Virus record (IMG/VR): IMGVR_UViG_3300048919_000218 | Coordinates: 1 to 52,362 of that record | Source of the DNA: a virus | DNA: 52,362 bases | Reading direction: 5' to 3' (one strand) | Part shown: one piece after another, positions 23,515 through 33,388 of the stretch | Layout: the number at the start of each line of letters is the position of its first letter | Position numbering within the stretch: the stretch's first letter is position 1 | Program-made: the position numbers and the translations under genes | The notes under the pieces: model-generated | Told to the model about the DNA's origin: nothing | What the model saw: only the letters and a program-made list of their open reading frames with translations | The model's database searches: none

Positions 23515-24810
23515 ATGAAAACAATCGAAGAACTGCGTCGCCAGCGTGCGGGTATCAACACTCAGGTTCAGGCACTGGCACAGATTGAAATGCAGGGCGG
23601 TACGCTGAGCGCGGAGCAACTGGAGCAATTCAGTGGTCTGCAGGCTCAGTTTGATGAGCTCTCGGCAACCATTCAGCGTCTGGAAGCTGCAGAACGCCTT
23701 GCCGCCACAACGGCTGTTCCGGTCAACGCCGTGAATAACGGTCGCAACGCACCGGCTGTGCATGTGAAAGCCGAACCGACGCAGTATAAGGGTGCAGGCA
23801 TGACCCGTATGGTGATGGCCATCGCGGCGGGTAAAGGCGACCTGCAGCAGGCTGCTGCGTTTGCGGCGGAAGACCTGAACGATCAGGGGCTGTCGATGGC
23901 AATCACCACCGCTGCCAATTCAGGCGGTGCGCTCGTTCCGCAGAATATGCAGAACGAGGTGATTGAGCTCCTGCGCGACCGCACCATCGTGCGTAAACTC
24001 GGTGCGCGAAGCATCCCGCTGCCGAACGGTAATCTGGCGATCCCACGACTGGCCAGCGGCTCAACGGCAAGCTATGTCGGCGAAGGCAAGGATGTGAAGG
24101 CGAGTGGAGCAACCTTTGATGACGTCAAACTGAACGCCAAAACGCTGATCACCATGGTGCCGATTTCTAACCAGCTGATTGGTCGCGGTGGGTTCAACGT
24201 CGAGCAGCTGATTTTAGGCGATATCATCAGCGGCATCTCCACCCGCGAAGATAAAGCGTTCCTCCGTGACGACGGTACCAACGATACCCCGAAAGGGATG
24301 AAAGCCGTGGCCACGGCGGGTAGCCGCACGCTTCTGTGGGACGTGGATGCAGAAGTGAATCTGTCCACCATCGACACCTACCTTGATGCGCTGATCCTCA
24401 TGGCGATGGACGGTAACAGCAATATGCTGAAGAGCGGCTGGGGCATGTCCAACCGCACCTACATGAAGCTGTTCGGCCTGCGCGACGGGAACGGCAACAA
24501 GGTTTATCCGGAAATGGCAACGGGTATGCTGAAAGGCTATCCGATTGAACGTACCTCTGCGATTCCGGCGAACCTGGGCACGGGCGGCAAGGAGTCGGAG
24601 ATTTACTTTGCGGACTTCAACGATGTCCTTATTGGTGAAGACGGCGCAATGGTGGTCGATTTCTCCCGCGAAGCGACCTACATCGATGCAGACGGGAACA
24701 CCGTTTCCGCGTTCGCGCGTAACCAGTCCCTGATCCGCGTCATCATGGAGCACGATATCGGTTTCCGCCATATCGAAGGCCTGGCGCTGGGTACCGGCGT
24801 TACCTGGTAA
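23515..24810 (+). CDS. Major capsid protein (HK97 fold)
   Basis: 431 aa. Residues 1-100 are a coiled-coil-rich delta/scaffold domain (MKTIEELRRQRAGINTQVQA, then LEQFSGLQAQFDELSATI). The HK97 core starts at about 120 (GGALVPQNMQNEVIELLRDR) and ends GFRHIEGLALGTGVTW. A separate scaffold gene is absent, as expected. Strong ribosome context. Confidence 0.96.
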   Translation: MKTIEELRRQRAGINTQVQALAQIEMQGGTLSAEQLEQFSGLQAQFDELSATIQRLEAAERLAATTAVPVNAVNNGRNAPAVHVKAEPTQYKGAGMTRMVMAIAAGKGDLQQAAAFAAEDLNDQGLSMAITTAANSGGALVPQNMQNEVIELLRDRTIVRKLGARSIPLPNGNLAIPRLASGSTASYVGEGKDVKASGATFDDVKLNAKTLITMVPISNQLIGRGGFNVEQLILGDIISGISTREDKAFLRDDGTNDTPKGMKAVATAGSRTLLWDVDAEVNLSTIDTYLDALILMAMDGNSNMLKSGWGMSNRTYMKLFGLRDGNGNKVYPEMATGMLKGYPIERTSAIPANLGTGGKESEIYFADFNDVLIGEDGAMVVDFSREATYIDADGNTVSAFARNQSLIRVIMEHDIGFRHIEGLALGTGVTW

Positions 24811-24832
24811 TATTCCGACAATCGTGATTAAC

Positions 24833-24856
24833 AGCCCGCCCCGCGCGGGCTTTTTT
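24833..24856 (+). terminator. Rho-independent terminator
   Basis: GCCCGC-N5-GCGGGC with six T after the capsid gene. Confidence 0.85.
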
Positions 24857-24869
24857 ACAGGTGAAAATC

Positions 24870-25322
24870 ATGGCTCCCAAAACCAAAAACACTCCGAAAG
24901 ATGATACCGCCGCCGACACCAACGCCGAGCCAGCGGTAACGACCGCAGCAGCGGCTGATACTTCAGCACCGGCACCAGACGTTAACACCAGTTCTGCAGG
25001 CGAAGCCGGTAGCGACGGTGATGGTAGCGAACCAGGTCCGGACGGCGACGATGCGGATTCGGCAGGTAATGCGAAACAGGACGAAACACCAGAGGAACGT
25101 ATGTCAAAACTGACACGAAAAGTCGCTTCGGTACAAAACGGGCGCGTTGCGGTGACGTTCCTTGGCCCGTTCAGCCGTTACAGTCGTGGCGATGTGGCCT
25201 GCTTTGACTGCGCTGTCGCGCAGGACATGGTGGACCGAAATATCGCCGTCTGGGCAGAAGATGCAAAACGCGCCCTTGAATCGAATAAGGACGATGACGC
25301 GCATGATACTGACATTGGATGA
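24870..25322 (+). CDS. Small head-associated protein, unknown
   Basis: 150 aa from ATG 24870 (CAGGTG upstream). Residues 1-70 are a disordered Ala/Asp/Pro-rich stretch; about 75-140 form a compact domain (VQNGRVAVTFLGPFSRYSRG, DMVDRNIAVWAED). Position between capsid and connector suggests a decoration or head-fibre-like role; not shown. Confidence 0.68.
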   Translation: MAPKTKNTPKDDTAADTNAEPAVTTAAAADTSAPAPDVNTSSAGEAGSDGDGSEPGPDGDDADSAGNAKQDETPEERMSKLTRKVASVQNGRVAVTFLGPFSRYSRGDVACFDCAVAQDMVDRNIAVWAEDAKRALESNKDDDAHDTDIG

Positions 25323-25626
25323 AGCCAAAACCCAGCTGCGTCTTGAGCTGGATTTTGTGGAGCACGATAGTCTGCTGGCCAGCCTGATTGACGCGGCGCA
25401 GCGCAGTATCGAGCGTAACTACTACTGCAAGCTGGTAGAAAACCAGGCGCAGCTTGACGCACTGCCTGACGGTGAGGCGGGTTACATCATTGATGAAGAT
25501 ATCAAGCTGGCCGCGAAGATGATGGTCTCGCAGTGGTATCTGAATCCCACCGGCACGGCAGAAGGTTCGCCCTCCGATTTGGGCGTGGATTACCTGCTGT
25601 TCCCGCTAATGGAGCATACCGTATGA
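25303..25626 (+). CDS. Head-tail connector (gp6-like)
   Basis: 107 aa, MILTLDEAKTQLRLELDFVE onward, the gp6 helical pattern that extends the portal channel. It overlaps the previous gene by 20 nt. An in-frame ATG at 25294 is also possible. Confidence 0.9.
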   Translation: MILTLDEAKTQLRLELDFVEHDSLLASLIDAAQRSIERNYYCKLVENQAQLDALPDGEAGYIIDEDIKLAAKMMVSQWYLNPTGTAEGSPSDLGVDYLLFPLMEHTV

Positions 25627-25964
25627 GTGACCCCCTGCGCCCCGGCGAGCTGAATTGCCGGATAACACTCAGCTACATGGAAACGGGACGCGGGCCGCTC
25701 GGCGAGACGCTTCCGGCCCGTGAGGTGAGCGCCGGAAAGGCCTGGTCCAAAAAGGAGCTGGTCTCCGGTCGGAAGGTCAGGACGCTGGATCAGCAGCAGG
25801 TCGTTGAAACGTGCCTCTTCACGCTGTACCCGCGTGAAGTCGATGTGGACTGGAAGGTATCGACAGCGGATCGGGTTTATACCGTTCGCAACGTCGAGCG
25901 CCTGACGGATCGGATAATCATCACCGGAGAGGCGGATTCACGCCATGATCGAGTCAGCAATTAA
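25623..25964 (+). CDS. Head closure protein (gp7/Ad-like)
   Basis: 113 aa, beta-rich small protein: LNCRITLSYMETGRGPLGE, then VETCLFTLYPREVDVDWKV. Starts inside the previous stop (ATGA). Typical of phage head-tail adaptor proteins stoppering the channel. Confidence 0.88.
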   Translation: MSDPLRPGELNCRITLSYMETGRGPLGETLPAREVSAGKAWSKKELVSGRKVRTLDQQQVVETCLFTLYPREVDVDWKVSTADRVYTVRNVERLTDRIIITGEADSRHDRVSN

Positions 25965-26325
25965 AACCGCCGTAGAGCGGATCACCGGGCTGGATACGTA
26001 CCCGCTGCTGCTTCCGGATACGGCGCAGGAAGGTGCGACGTTCCAGCGCATTTCCGACCCGCAGGTCGGTGACGGGCTGAGGCGGACCGGGCTTTCCGAG
26101 GTACGCATACAGCTTTCACTTTATGTGGTGGATCGGTACACGTCGCTGCTTCAGTTCGACGGGGCGCTCTGGGCTGAATGGAAGGAAATTGTTCATGGCC
26201 AGCTGGAAGGTCAGTCCGTCCAGTATGTTGAGCGAGGAGGCATACAGCAGGGAAAAACCACGCTTCCCAACAACCGCGTCCAGTACCGGCTGGTTCGCGA
26301 CTTCATCTTCACCGTTCCGGAGTAA
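25945..26325 (+). CDS. Tail completion/terminator-like protein
   Basis: 126 aa: MIESAIKTAVERITGLDTYP, then ATFQRISDPQVGD and FIFTVPE. The layout fits the DUF3168/tail-terminator group. In most HK97-type operons the gp10-like gene precedes it; here it comes first. Overlaps the upstream gene by 20 nt. Confidence 0.75.
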   Translation: MIESAIKTAVERITGLDTYPLLLPDTAQEGATFQRISDPQVGDGLRRTGLSEVRIQLSLYVVDRYTSLLQFDGALWAEWKEIVHGQLEGQSVQYVERGGIQQGKTTLPNNRVQYRLVRDFIFTVPE

Positions 26326-26330
26326 ACACC

Positions 26331-26741
26331 ATGCAGATGGACATTAAATTCCCCTCCGGGAAGGAGTTCGATCAGCTGCTGGAAAGTATCGACAAAAAAG
26401 TCGGGGTAAAACTTCTGCGCGATGCCGGACGCGCTGCGCTTGCAGTCGTTGAGCAGGATATGAAGCAGCATGCAGGTTTTGATGAAGAAAGTATCGGGCC
26501 GCATATGCGCGATTCCATCAAGATTCGCAGTACCAACGTGGCAGAGACTTCGCGCTACAACACCATCATTACGCTGCGCGTCGGTCCCAGCAAAATTCAC
26601 CACATGAAAGCGCTGGCGCAGGAGTTCGGCACCGTCAAACAGGTTGCCGCCCCCTTCATTCGCCCGGCGATGGACTACAACGTGCAAAAAATCCTTAAAG
26701 TGCTTGCTGCAGAAATCCGGCTGGGACTCGAAGGGCGTTAG
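26331..26741 (+). CDS. HK97 gp10-like connector protein
   Basis: 136 aa: FPSGKEFDQLLESIDKKVG, AGRAALAVVEQDMK, then HHMKALAQEFGTVKQVA and FIRPAMDYN. This is the HK97-gp10 family pattern for a head-tail joining or tail completion protein. Confidence 0.87.
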   Translation: MQMDIKFPSGKEFDQLLESIDKKVGVKLLRDAGRAALAVVEQDMKQHAGFDEESIGPHMRDSIKIRSTNVAETSRYNTIITLRVGPSKIHHMKALAQEFGTVKQVAAPFIRPAMDYNVQKILKVLAAEIRLGLEGR

Positions 26742-26758
26742 CAATCAGGAGAAAGCAA

Positions 26759-27232
26759 ATGGCAGATCAAGAAATCAAATCCCCGTCAGAGTACGCGGTA
26801 CTTCCGGCAGGTACGGAGGTTCGCTACGGGCAGAAAGGCGCAACCATTACCACCGCCTCGCTTCTGCAGAGTGCGATGGGGATTGGTGCGACGGGTAAAA
26901 AAGGCACCTTCCTTGAAGTGACGCGCCTCATCGACACCGAGCCGAAATACATGGCCGACATGGGTGAGGGCGAGGATAAAACACTCGTCTTTATTGACGA
27001 TCCTTCCGATACCGTTCAGGAAGCGCTGCTGAGTGACGCAGACGCGAAAAAAACGGTGGTCTTCTTCATGAAGTTCCCCAATAAGCGCATTTCAGAGGTT
27101 GAACTGGTGCTGGCTGGCTGGAGCCTGCAGGCCGTTGACACCCCGAAAGGTAAAGTGCTGCAGGTCGAAGTTTACGGCAAGCAGAACAGCGTTAAGTGGT
27201 CCGTTGATAAGCCAGCCGGTGGCGGTGAGTAA
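26759..27232 (+). CDS. Major tail tube protein
   Basis: 157 aa beta-rich protein with ribosome site AGGAG. Segments: YGQKGATITTASLLQSAMG, VELVLAGWSLQAVDTPKGK, VEVYGKQNSVKWS. Located before the tail assembly chaperones and tape measure, as expected for the tube subunit of a siphovirus. Confidence 0.9.
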   Translation: MADQEIKSPSEYAVLPAGTEVRYGQKGATITTASLLQSAMGIGATGKKGTFLEVTRLIDTEPKYMADMGEGEDKTLVFIDDPSDTVQEALLSDADAKKTVVFFMKFPNKRISEVELVLAGWSLQAVDTPKGKVLQVEVYGKQNSVKWSVDKPAGGGE

Positions 27233-27242
27233 CCTTATTTTT

Positions 27243-27267
27243 CCCCGCTCCGGTCGCGGGGCTTTTT
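27243..27267 (+). terminator. Rho-independent terminator
   Basis: CCCCGC-N7-GCGGGG followed by CTTTTT, after the tube gene. Confidence 0.8.
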
Positions 27268-27290
27268 ACTAATGACACAGGAAAACCTTC

Positions 27291-27635
27291 ATGAACTACA
27301 AATCTCTCATCAATCCGCTGAATACCACCGTTGAAAAAATGCTCCTGGGCCAGAAGGTGTATCTGCGTCGCCTGACCAGCGCCGAGCTGGATGATTATAA
27401 CGATAAGGTCGATGCCGCACGACAGGCCAAAGTTCCGTCGCGAGAGCTTTCCGCGATGGGGGTAAACCTGTTTCTGGCGGCGCTGGTCAATGAAGACGGC
27501 AGCAAACCAAAAAACAGCGAACTGCCCACCGCCGAGCAGCTGATGGCCGCACACGCGAACGCCGATCTTCTCGAAGCGGTTACGCTCGTTCAGCGCCATT
27601 CTTACGGCACGTTGGAGGAAGCCACAAAAAACTAA
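27291..27635 (+). CDS. Tail assembly chaperone G-like
   Basis: 114 aa. Matches the lambda G role: made in excess, binds tape measure. Sequence KVYLRRLTSAELDDYNDKV. Its last sense codons form an A AAA AAC slippery heptamer directly before the TAA stop. Confidence 0.9.
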   Translation: MNYKSLINPLNTTVEKMLLGQKVYLRRLTSAELDDYNDKVDAARQAKVPSRELSAMGVNLFLAALVNEDGSKPKNSELPTAEQLMAAHANADLLEAVTLVQRHSYGTLEEATKN

Positions 27636-27688
27636 CTGACTCGTCCCATCTCAGGTTTCTGTTCACGCTGGCAGACCGATGGGACGAG
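27626..27688 (+). promoter_or_regulatory. -1 programmed frameshift signal
   Basis: Slippery A AAA AAC at 27626-27632, a 7-nt spacer, then a perfect 11-bp stem: CTCGTCCCATC (27640-27650) with GATGGGACGAG (27678-27688) and a 27-nt loop. Heptamer, spacer and stem match known -1 frameshift elements. Shifting at the heptamer bypasses the TAA. Confidence 0.92.
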
Positions 27689-27874
27689 CCAGACCCCCGC
27701 AAAATAGCCGCGCTTCCGGCGAACATACTGACCCACTGGCAGGCCTATTTCGGCATTCTGAAAACGGAGGCCGAAACGCAAGCGCCGGTTAATTCTCTCC
27801 CGGTGACTGCTGCGCAATCTGAAAGCGATCAGCAGTTCGCCGACTGCTTCAGGATATTAGGACATGGCTGCTGA
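27632..27874 (+). CDS. T extension of the GT tail assembly chaperone (-1 frame)
   Basis: Continues the G frame after the -1 shift for 80 codons, starting at the CTA codon that overlaps the G stop, to TGA 27872-27874. The joint product is about 194 aa, begins at 27291 and is the GT homologue that links tape measure to tube subunits. There is no start codon of its own at the junction. It contains the stretch [20 protein letters not shown]. Its end overlaps the tape-measure start by 11 nt. Confidence 0.88.
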   Translation, partial: LTDSSHLRFLFTLADRWDEPDPRKIAALPANILTHWQAYFGILKTEAETQAPVNSLPVTAAQSESDQQFADCFRILGHGC

Positions 27875-30836
27875 CGTTGCGTCGTTAGCTGTCGCGCTAC
27901 ATCTCAACTCCGCCAGCTTTAAATCACAGTTTGCTGATGCTATGCGAACGGCGGACAGCAGCGCCCAGCAATTTAACAGGAAGGTCCAGGCCGATAATCA
28001 GAAAACCCGGCAGTCGTTTGAGGGGCTGGGTAAGGGGATTACCGGGCTGGATGCCGATTTTAATAAACTCGGTAAAACGGTCGACAAACGTCTGACCGGG
28101 CTGGATGAAATGCGCGGTCTTCTGGCCAACATTTCTGCCGGTAGCAACGTTGCCGGTAGTTCAATCACCACGGCACTGGTCTCGGCCCTGAGCGAGGGGA
28201 TGAGTACCGCGCTGGATAACAGCATTACGGGCCTGAAATCCCAGCGGCAGGCCCAGATTGAGTTTACTCAGGCGCAGATTAGCGCCGCTCAGGGCTCGAT
28301 AGAAAACGCCAGACAGCTGCGCGCTGAAGCTATCGAGAAGCAGAACATCGCAGTGAAAACCATCGAAGCCGCCCGTGCCGACCGCGAGCGTGCCTATGCT
28401 CTCGATGAGCATTTTGCCAAACAGGCCGAGGTGAACAAGCAGTACGGTCTGGCTGTTAGCTATGAAGAAGAGCACGTTAAAAATGCCAGAACCATTCAGG
28501 AGGCGAACCTTGCTGAAGCAAAGGCGAAGGGCAGTCTTGCAGAAGCGACGAAAACGGTGCTGGCGTCTGATATCGCCGAGTCAGCCGGGAAGCAGCAGCT
28601 GGCCACCTCAACGCGTCAGCTCGCCGTGGCCAGCCAGGAGCTGTCGTTAGGTCAGCGAGCAGCAGCGGCCAGCGCAGGGTTACTGCGCGGTGCGATGGCG
28701 ATGGTCGGCGGTCCTGTCGGGTTGGCTGTCATTGCCGTAGCCGGTGCGGTGACTGCGATTTACTCGGCCTATTCCAGCAGCGAAGCGGTCATTAAAGGGT
28801 ATACGCAGGCGTTGCAGAAATCCGGCCAGCAGTCCGTTATGTCGGTGATGTATCTGCAAAACCTGACTTCCAGCCTCGGTGATTCCGATCGCGCCGTTAA
28901 GGCGGTTACGGCATCCGTGTCGGCGGGGTTCGGCGGAAATATGCTGGAGCAGGTCGCCAGCCTCGGCACACGCATGGAGGAAATCGGGCAGAGCTCCGAC
29001 GATCTCGTGTCGCTGCTGTCGAGCCTGAAAGGCGATCCGCTGCAGGCGCTTCAAAAGCTGACCGACCAGGGCATTTTGCTCAACGGCAGCATGATAGATC
29101 AGATAGTCACGCTCGAGCGTCAGGGGAAAACGTCTGAAGCAACGGCGCTGCTGCAGCAGGCGGCGATGAATGACCTTGATACCAAAATCAAGGAGCAGGA
29201 GTCGAACGTGGGTGGGCTGAAAGGCGCGTGGAAATCGCTGAAAGACTTTGTGTCGGATGCGTTCAAAACGATGGGCGACGCGCACATAGCCACCGCGCAG
29301 GCGATGGCTGCGGGTGCAGGCGTTGACCTCGATACCACCCCCGACCCGGCAATCAAGCAGCGGGAAGAGGCGGAAAAACAGTACCAGGCGCAGCAAAAAC
29401 AGCGTGAAGAAATTTCGAAGCGTCTGAAGGATGAGAACACCCTCTCCGGGCTGATTAAAGCCGGTACATCGCGTGAAAAAGAGCGTGCTGATGCCATCGC
29501 CCTGGTTAACGCCAATTTCACCAAAGGAACGGCTGAATATACGCAGGCAATGCGCGGCATCGACAAAATGTATGCCGAGCAGAAAAAAACGCGTGAGAAG
29601 GCGTACAGCGACGATGCTGCGACTACCCGCCTGAATCAGCTTCGCCAGGAAGAGGCCGCGCTGCGTTCCCAGAACGAGCAGGCCGAAACGCTGACTCAGT
29701 CGGAAAAGAAACTGGCGCAGTTCAACCAGGAAATCGCGGACCTCAAAGAGAAGCGCATCCTGACCGCTGGCCAGCGCAGTATTCTGGCGCAGGAAACGGA
29801 GCTGCGTCACCAGCTGGAGGTTAACGCCAGCCTGGACAAAGCCAACCAGCAGCGCAAAATCGGCCTTCAGATTCAGGAGCAGAACCAGGAGATTTACCGC
29901 TCAACGCTGCAGCTGCAGCAGGAATACGCAAACCGTGTAGCCCAGATGACCATGAGCTCTGATGCTTACGATCAGATGGTTGCTGAGCAGCAAGTTCAGG
30001 AACGATTCGCAAAACTCCGGGAAGAGCGGGATAAAACGATTACCGATCACAGTTCCGGGCAGTATCAGAAACAAACGGAGCTGCTGAAAAACGAAGAGCA
30101 GAAGCAGCTGGATGTTGTTCGTAGCGGTGCTGAGCGGAAAAAGCAGGTTGAAGGGGCCTGGTATGACGGCATGAAAAAGGGGCTGACAGATTGGCGCGTT
30201 GATGCTGAAAATCAGTTCACTCAGGTTCGTGACATCGCAGTAAATGCGATGGACGGCATGGGGACCGCCCTCTGGAATGTTGCGTCGAAGGGAAAGGGAG
30301 ATTTCAAATCGCTGGCCGTGTCCATTATTGATGATATTGGCAAGATGATCACGAAGATGCTGATGTTGAATGCCATCAAATCTGGTGCTTCAGCGCTGGG
30401 TGTTAGCAGCTGGTTTGGGTTTGCTGATGGAGGGTATACCGGCGATGGCGGAAAACATGACGTCGCCGGTGTGGTTCACCGTGGCGAGTGGGTGGTTCCG
30501 CAATCTGTAGTGAATAAGCCGGGAATGCTCAGTTTCCTGAATCAGCTCACATATGGCAAAGGCTATGCAGAAGGTGGGCTGGTCGGTGGCGGTATGGCAA
30601 AACCCTCCGGAGGATCGTATTCGCAGCCCTCTTCAGGCCAGGGCAATATCCATTTTTCGTTAACCATTCCTCTGCAGGTTGTACAGCAGGGCGACGCGAC
30701 TCAGGAATCTTCATCAACAAATCAAGAGCTCCTGACCAGTGAAACCAAATCCCGGCTGAAGCAGTTTGTTATGGAGACGCTTGACCGTGAGCTGGCCAAC
30801 GGAGGAATGATCGATACCAAAATGAGGACGGCCTGA
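27864..30836 (+). CDS. Tape measure protein
   Basis: 990 aa, alpha-helical with long Gln/Ala/Glu coiled-coil segments (about 110-270 and 470-720) and a hydrophobic patch at about 272-295 ([22 protein letters not shown]). C-terminal region has [20 protein letters not shown], the usual end motif of lambda-H-like proteins. At about 0.15 nm per residue, 990 residues suggest a tail of about 150 nm. Confidence 0.95.
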   Translation: MAADVASLAVALHLNSASFKSQFADAMRTADSSAQQFNRKVQADNQKTRQSFEGLGKGITGLDADFNKLGKTVDKRLTGLDEMRGLLANISAGSNVAGSSITTALVSALSEGMSTALDNSITGLKSQRQAQIEFTQAQISAAQGSIENARQLRAEAIEKQNIAVKTIEAARADRERAYALDEHFAKQAEVNKQYGLAVSYEEEHVKNARTIQEANLAEAKAKGSLAEATKTVLASDIAESAGKQQLATSTRQLAVASQELSLGQRAAAASAGLLRGAMAMVGGPVGLAVIAVAGAVTAIYSAYSSSEAVIKGYTQALQKSGQQSVMSVMYLQNLTSSLGDSDRAVKAVTASVSAGFGGNMLEQVASLGTRMEEIGQSSDDLVSLLSSLKGDPLQALQKLTDQGILLNGSMIDQIVTLERQGKTSEATALLQQAAMNDLDTKIKEQESNVGGLKGAWKSLKDFVSDAFKTMGDAHIATAQAMAAGAGVDLDTTPDPAIKQREEAEKQYQAQQKQREEISKRLKDENTLSGLIKAGTSREKERADAIALVNANFTKGTAEYTQAMRGIDKMYAEQKKTREKAYSDDAATTRLNQLRQEEAALRSQNEQAETLTQSEKKLAQFNQEIADLKEKRILTAGQRSILAQETELRHQLEVNASLDKANQQRKIGLQIQEQNQEIYRSTLQLQQEYANRVAQMTMSSDAYDQMVAEQQVQERFAKLREERDKTITDHSSGQYQKQTELLKNEEQKQLDVVRSGAERKKQVEGAWYDGMKKGLTDWRVDAENQFTQVRDIAVNAMDGMGTALWNVASKGKGDFKSLAVSIIDDIGKMITKMLMLNAIKSGASALGVSSWFGFADGGYTGDGGKHDVAGVVHRGEWVVPQSVVNKPGMLSFLNQLTYGKGYAEGGLVGGGMAKPSGGSYSQPSSGQGNIHFSLTIPLQVVQQGDATQESSSTNQELLTSETKSRLKQFVMETLDRELANGGMIDTKMRTA

Positions 30837-31183
30837 TGGCATTGCAGACTTTTACCTGGTCTCCGCGTAATGGCCCTACTGGAGACATTAAGTACCGAAC
30901 CAGCAGCGTACAATATGGTGATGGCTATGAGGGCGTAACCGGAAACGGCATCAACCCGGAGACGCAGTCATGGCCATTAACGTTCACCGGTATGAATGAG
31001 GATATGAAGCCTGTGCTCAAGTTTTTGCGTGAACATGGGGAGACAAAGGCATTTAAATGGACTAATCCGCTGGGTGAGATTGGACTCTACCGGGCATCGC
31101 AACTGAAAGTTACCGCGCTTGATTTTACGCGTATGACGATTACAGCCACATTCGCTACGGCATATCGTGCAGAGCCAATGTAG
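30836..31183 (+). CDS. Minor tail protein M
   Basis: 115 aa: FTWSPRNGPTGDIKYRTSSV, YGDGYEGVTGNGIN, ATFATAYRAEP. Lambda M family, part of the tail tip hub. Starts at the last base of the tape-measure gene. Confidence 0.93.
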   Translation: MALQTFTWSPRNGPTGDIKYRTSSVQYGDGYEGVTGNGINPETQSWPLTFTGMNEDMKPVLKFLREHGETKAFKWTNPLGEIGLYRASQLKVTALDFTRMTITATFATAYRAEPM

Positions 31184-31218
31184 TGAATACGTGCAACCAG
31201 CAATTTAATTATATCGAG

Positions 31219-31239
31219 CCTCGCATTGCGGGGTTTTTT
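31219..31239 (+). terminator. Rho-independent terminator
   Basis: CCTCGC-N3-GCGGGG (one T-G) with six T, between M and L genes. Confidence 0.72.
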
Positions 31240-31271
31240 ATTGGTGTACCGTCCAGTATGTGAGGGGGACT

Positions 31272-32021
31272 ATGAGCATTACTGCTGACGACCAAAAACT
31301 CCAACCCGGAAACACGATCACCCTGTTTGAAGTCGATGGCACCGCGTTCGGAGCTGACGTTCTCTATTTTCACAACCACGCAGTACCGTACACCGAAGCG
31401 GAGATCGTCGCTGCCGGTGATGATGAATCAAAGCTCCCCGGTAAACCGATTTACTGGCAGGGCATCAGATACGAGCTCTGGCCATGTCAGATTGAGGATA
31501 TCGAAGCCAACGGTGAAGGAACGCCAGTATCGCCAAAATTATCTGTTGGGAATCTGGACGGTTCGATCTCTGCGTTGTGCCGACTGTTTCAGGATATGAA
31601 ACAGTCAAAGGTCACGATTCACCGAACGTATGCCCATTACCTCGATGCCAGTAACTTCCCTGACGGAAATCCGCAAGCCGATCCGACAGCTGAGCAGCTG
31701 GAGGTGTTTTACATCGACAGCAAAACTGCAGATAACGAAACGGATGTTCAGTTCAAGCTGAGCTCACCGGTTGATGTGACCGGGCAGAAGGTTCCGGCAA
31801 GGCAAATGACCAGCCGATGTGCCTGGTGCCTGCAGGGCCAGTATCGTGGCGCGGATTGCGGTTATACCGATAGCAAGTATTTCGACAAATTCGGCAATCC
31901 GGTTGATAACCCTGCAGATGATGTCTGCTCTGGCACGGTCGCTGGCTGCAAACTCCGCTGGGGGGAAGATGAACAACTGCCGTTTGGTGGCTTCCCGGCA
32001 ATTGCAATCACAAGGATTTAG
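31272..32021 (+). CDS. Minor tail protein L
   Basis: 249 aa, ATG 31272 after GAGGGGG. The C-terminal third has the Cys set seen in lambda gpL: RCAWCLQGQYRGADCGY, then DVCSGTVAGCKLRWG. Lambda gpL binds a 4Fe-4S cluster with such cysteines. Tail tip complex. Confidence 0.92.
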   Translation: MSITADDQKLQPGNTITLFEVDGTAFGADVLYFHNHAVPYTEAEIVAAGDDESKLPGKPIYWQGIRYELWPCQIEDIEANGEGTPVSPKLSVGNLDGSISALCRLFQDMKQSKVTIHRTYAHYLDASNFPDGNPQADPTAEQLEVFYIDSKTADNETDVQFKLSSPVDVTGQKVPARQMTSRCAWCLQGQYRGADCGYTDSKYFDKFGNPVDNPADDVCSGTVAGCKLRWGEDEQLPFGGFPAIAITRI

Positions 32022-32023
32022 TT

Positions 32024-32740
32024 ATGCTGAGCCAGCGACTTATTATCGCTATTGAAAAACACGCTGCAGCAGCCTATCCCAATGAATGCTGTGGGCTGAT
32101 TATCCGCTCAACGCGACAGCGCCGTTACATCCCCTGCAGTAATTCACACGATAAACCCGCCGAGCACTTCATCATTTCTGCGCAGGCCTGGGCAGATGCT
32201 GAAGATTTAGGGGAAGTGCTGGCCATCGTTCATTCACATCCGGATGCAGGTCCGCATGCCTCTTCTGACGATCTGAAAGCGTGTCATGAATCCGGCCTGC
32301 CCTGGATAATCATGTCATGGCCAGGCGGTGAGTACACGGTAACAACACCGGCAGATAAACCGCCGATTCTCAAGCGACCTTTTATACACGGAAGCTGGGA
32401 TTGCTATGGGCTCATTCGGGACTGGTACCAGCAGGAGCGAGGTGTCGATTTACCTGATTTTCACCGTGACGACAACTGGTGGACCCGTGGCGAAAACCTT
32501 TACGTAAAACATTATGCCGAAGCGGGTTTTTATTCACACTCTGACGAGCTGCAGGTGGGGGATGTGATCCTGATGCAGTATAAAGCGGAAGAAATCAACC
32601 ACGCAGGCATCTATCTGGGCGACGGGAAAATGCTGCACCACATGTACGGCAAGTTGAGTGAAGTCGTTCCCTACGGCGGCATGTGGCGCGAGAGAACAAT
32701 GTTGACCTTGAGGTATCAGGATGGCGACGAACACAGTTGA
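32024..32740 (+). CDS. Tail tip protein K (JAB/NlpC-P60)
   Basis: 238 aa. N-terminal JAB/MPN metalloprotease motif: E21, then HSHPDAGPHASSDD (H70, H72, D82/D83). C-terminal NlpC/P60: C127 (SWDCYGL), H193 and H205. Both catalytic sets look intact. It likely cleaves peptidoglycan cross-bridges or processes tail proteins. Overlaps the I gene by 20 nt. Confidence 0.93.
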   Translation: MLSQRLIIAIEKHAAAAYPNECCGLIIRSTRQRRYIPCSNSHDKPAEHFIISAQAWADAEDLGEVLAIVHSHPDAGPHASSDDLKACHESGLPWIIMSWPGGEYTVTTPADKPPILKRPFIHGSWDCYGLIRDWYQQERGVDLPDFHRDDNWWTRGENLYVKHYAEAGFYSHSDELQVGDVILMQYKAEEINHAGIYLGDGKMLHHMYGKLSEVVPYGGMWRERTMLTLRYQDGDEHS

Positions 32741-33323
32741 GAAAATCGTGCTTGTGCGGCTCTACGGCAAGCTCGGTGCTTTATTTGGACGACAGCATCG
32801 CCTTTCAGTTTCATCGGTGCGGGAGGCTGTCAGGGCGCTCTGTATCATGCTCCCAGGCTTTGAGCGCTGGCTTGAAACCAGTGAAGAACGCGGCGTGACA
32901 TACGCCGTTTTTAATGGTTCAAGAAATATCAGCGATCAGGAGCTGCGCCTGAATGGCGTCCATGAGGTTATCAAAATTGCCCCGATGATTATTGGTAGTA
33001 AAAAAGCGGGGGCTTTCCAGACGATATTTGGCGCGGTGCTGGTCGCTATTGGCGTCGTGTTGAGCTTCACGCCAGCTGCAGCGGCATCACCGTTCCTCTA
33101 CAAAATGGGTGCGGCGATGATGCTTGGAGGAGTTGTACAGATGCTCACGCCCAGCGGTACGCAGGGCATGACGATGGACTCTGGTGAAAGCCGGAAAAGC
33201 TATTCATTTGGCTCCCCGATTAACCAGTCTGCAGCCGGAAACGGCGTCAATCTTCTCTACGGGAAGCGTTTGATCGCCGGTGTTCTTATCAGCGGCGGTA
33301 TCTACGCAGAAGAACAGCAATAA
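32721..33323 (+). CDS. Tail assembly protein I
   Basis: 200 aa with an N-terminal ubiquitin-like region (VRLYGKLGALFGRQHRLSV) and a hydrophobic middle (about 96-145), then the conserved end SPINQSAAGNGVNLLYGKR. Lambda I family, needed for tail tip assembly but not in the virion. Confidence 0.92.
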   Translation: MATNTVEKIVLVRLYGKLGALFGRQHRLSVSSVREAVRALCIMLPGFERWLETSEERGVTYAVFNGSRNISDQELRLNGVHEVIKIAPMIIGSKKAGAFQTIFGAVLVAIGVVLSFTPAAAASPFLYKMGAAMMLGGVVQMLTPSGTQGMTMDSGESRKSYSFGSPINQSAAGNGVNLLYGKRLIAGVLISGGIYAEEQQ

Positions 33324-33350
33324 CGCCCATCTCGCGTCATGTTTAATTTT

Positions 33351-33373
33351 CCCGCTCAGGCGGGATTTTTTTT
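33351..33373 (+). terminator. Rho-independent terminator
   Basis: CCCGC-N4-GCGGG followed by ATTTTTTTT, between I and J genes. Confidence 0.82.
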
Positions 33374-33388
33374 GCCCGGAGTTTGTAT

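Noticed and set aside
28680-29810. 376-codon open frame on the minus strand inside the tape-measure gene
   Set aside because: Codon register is the mirror of the coding strand, composition is Arg/Leu rich, and the plus strand is a clear tape measure; a shadow.
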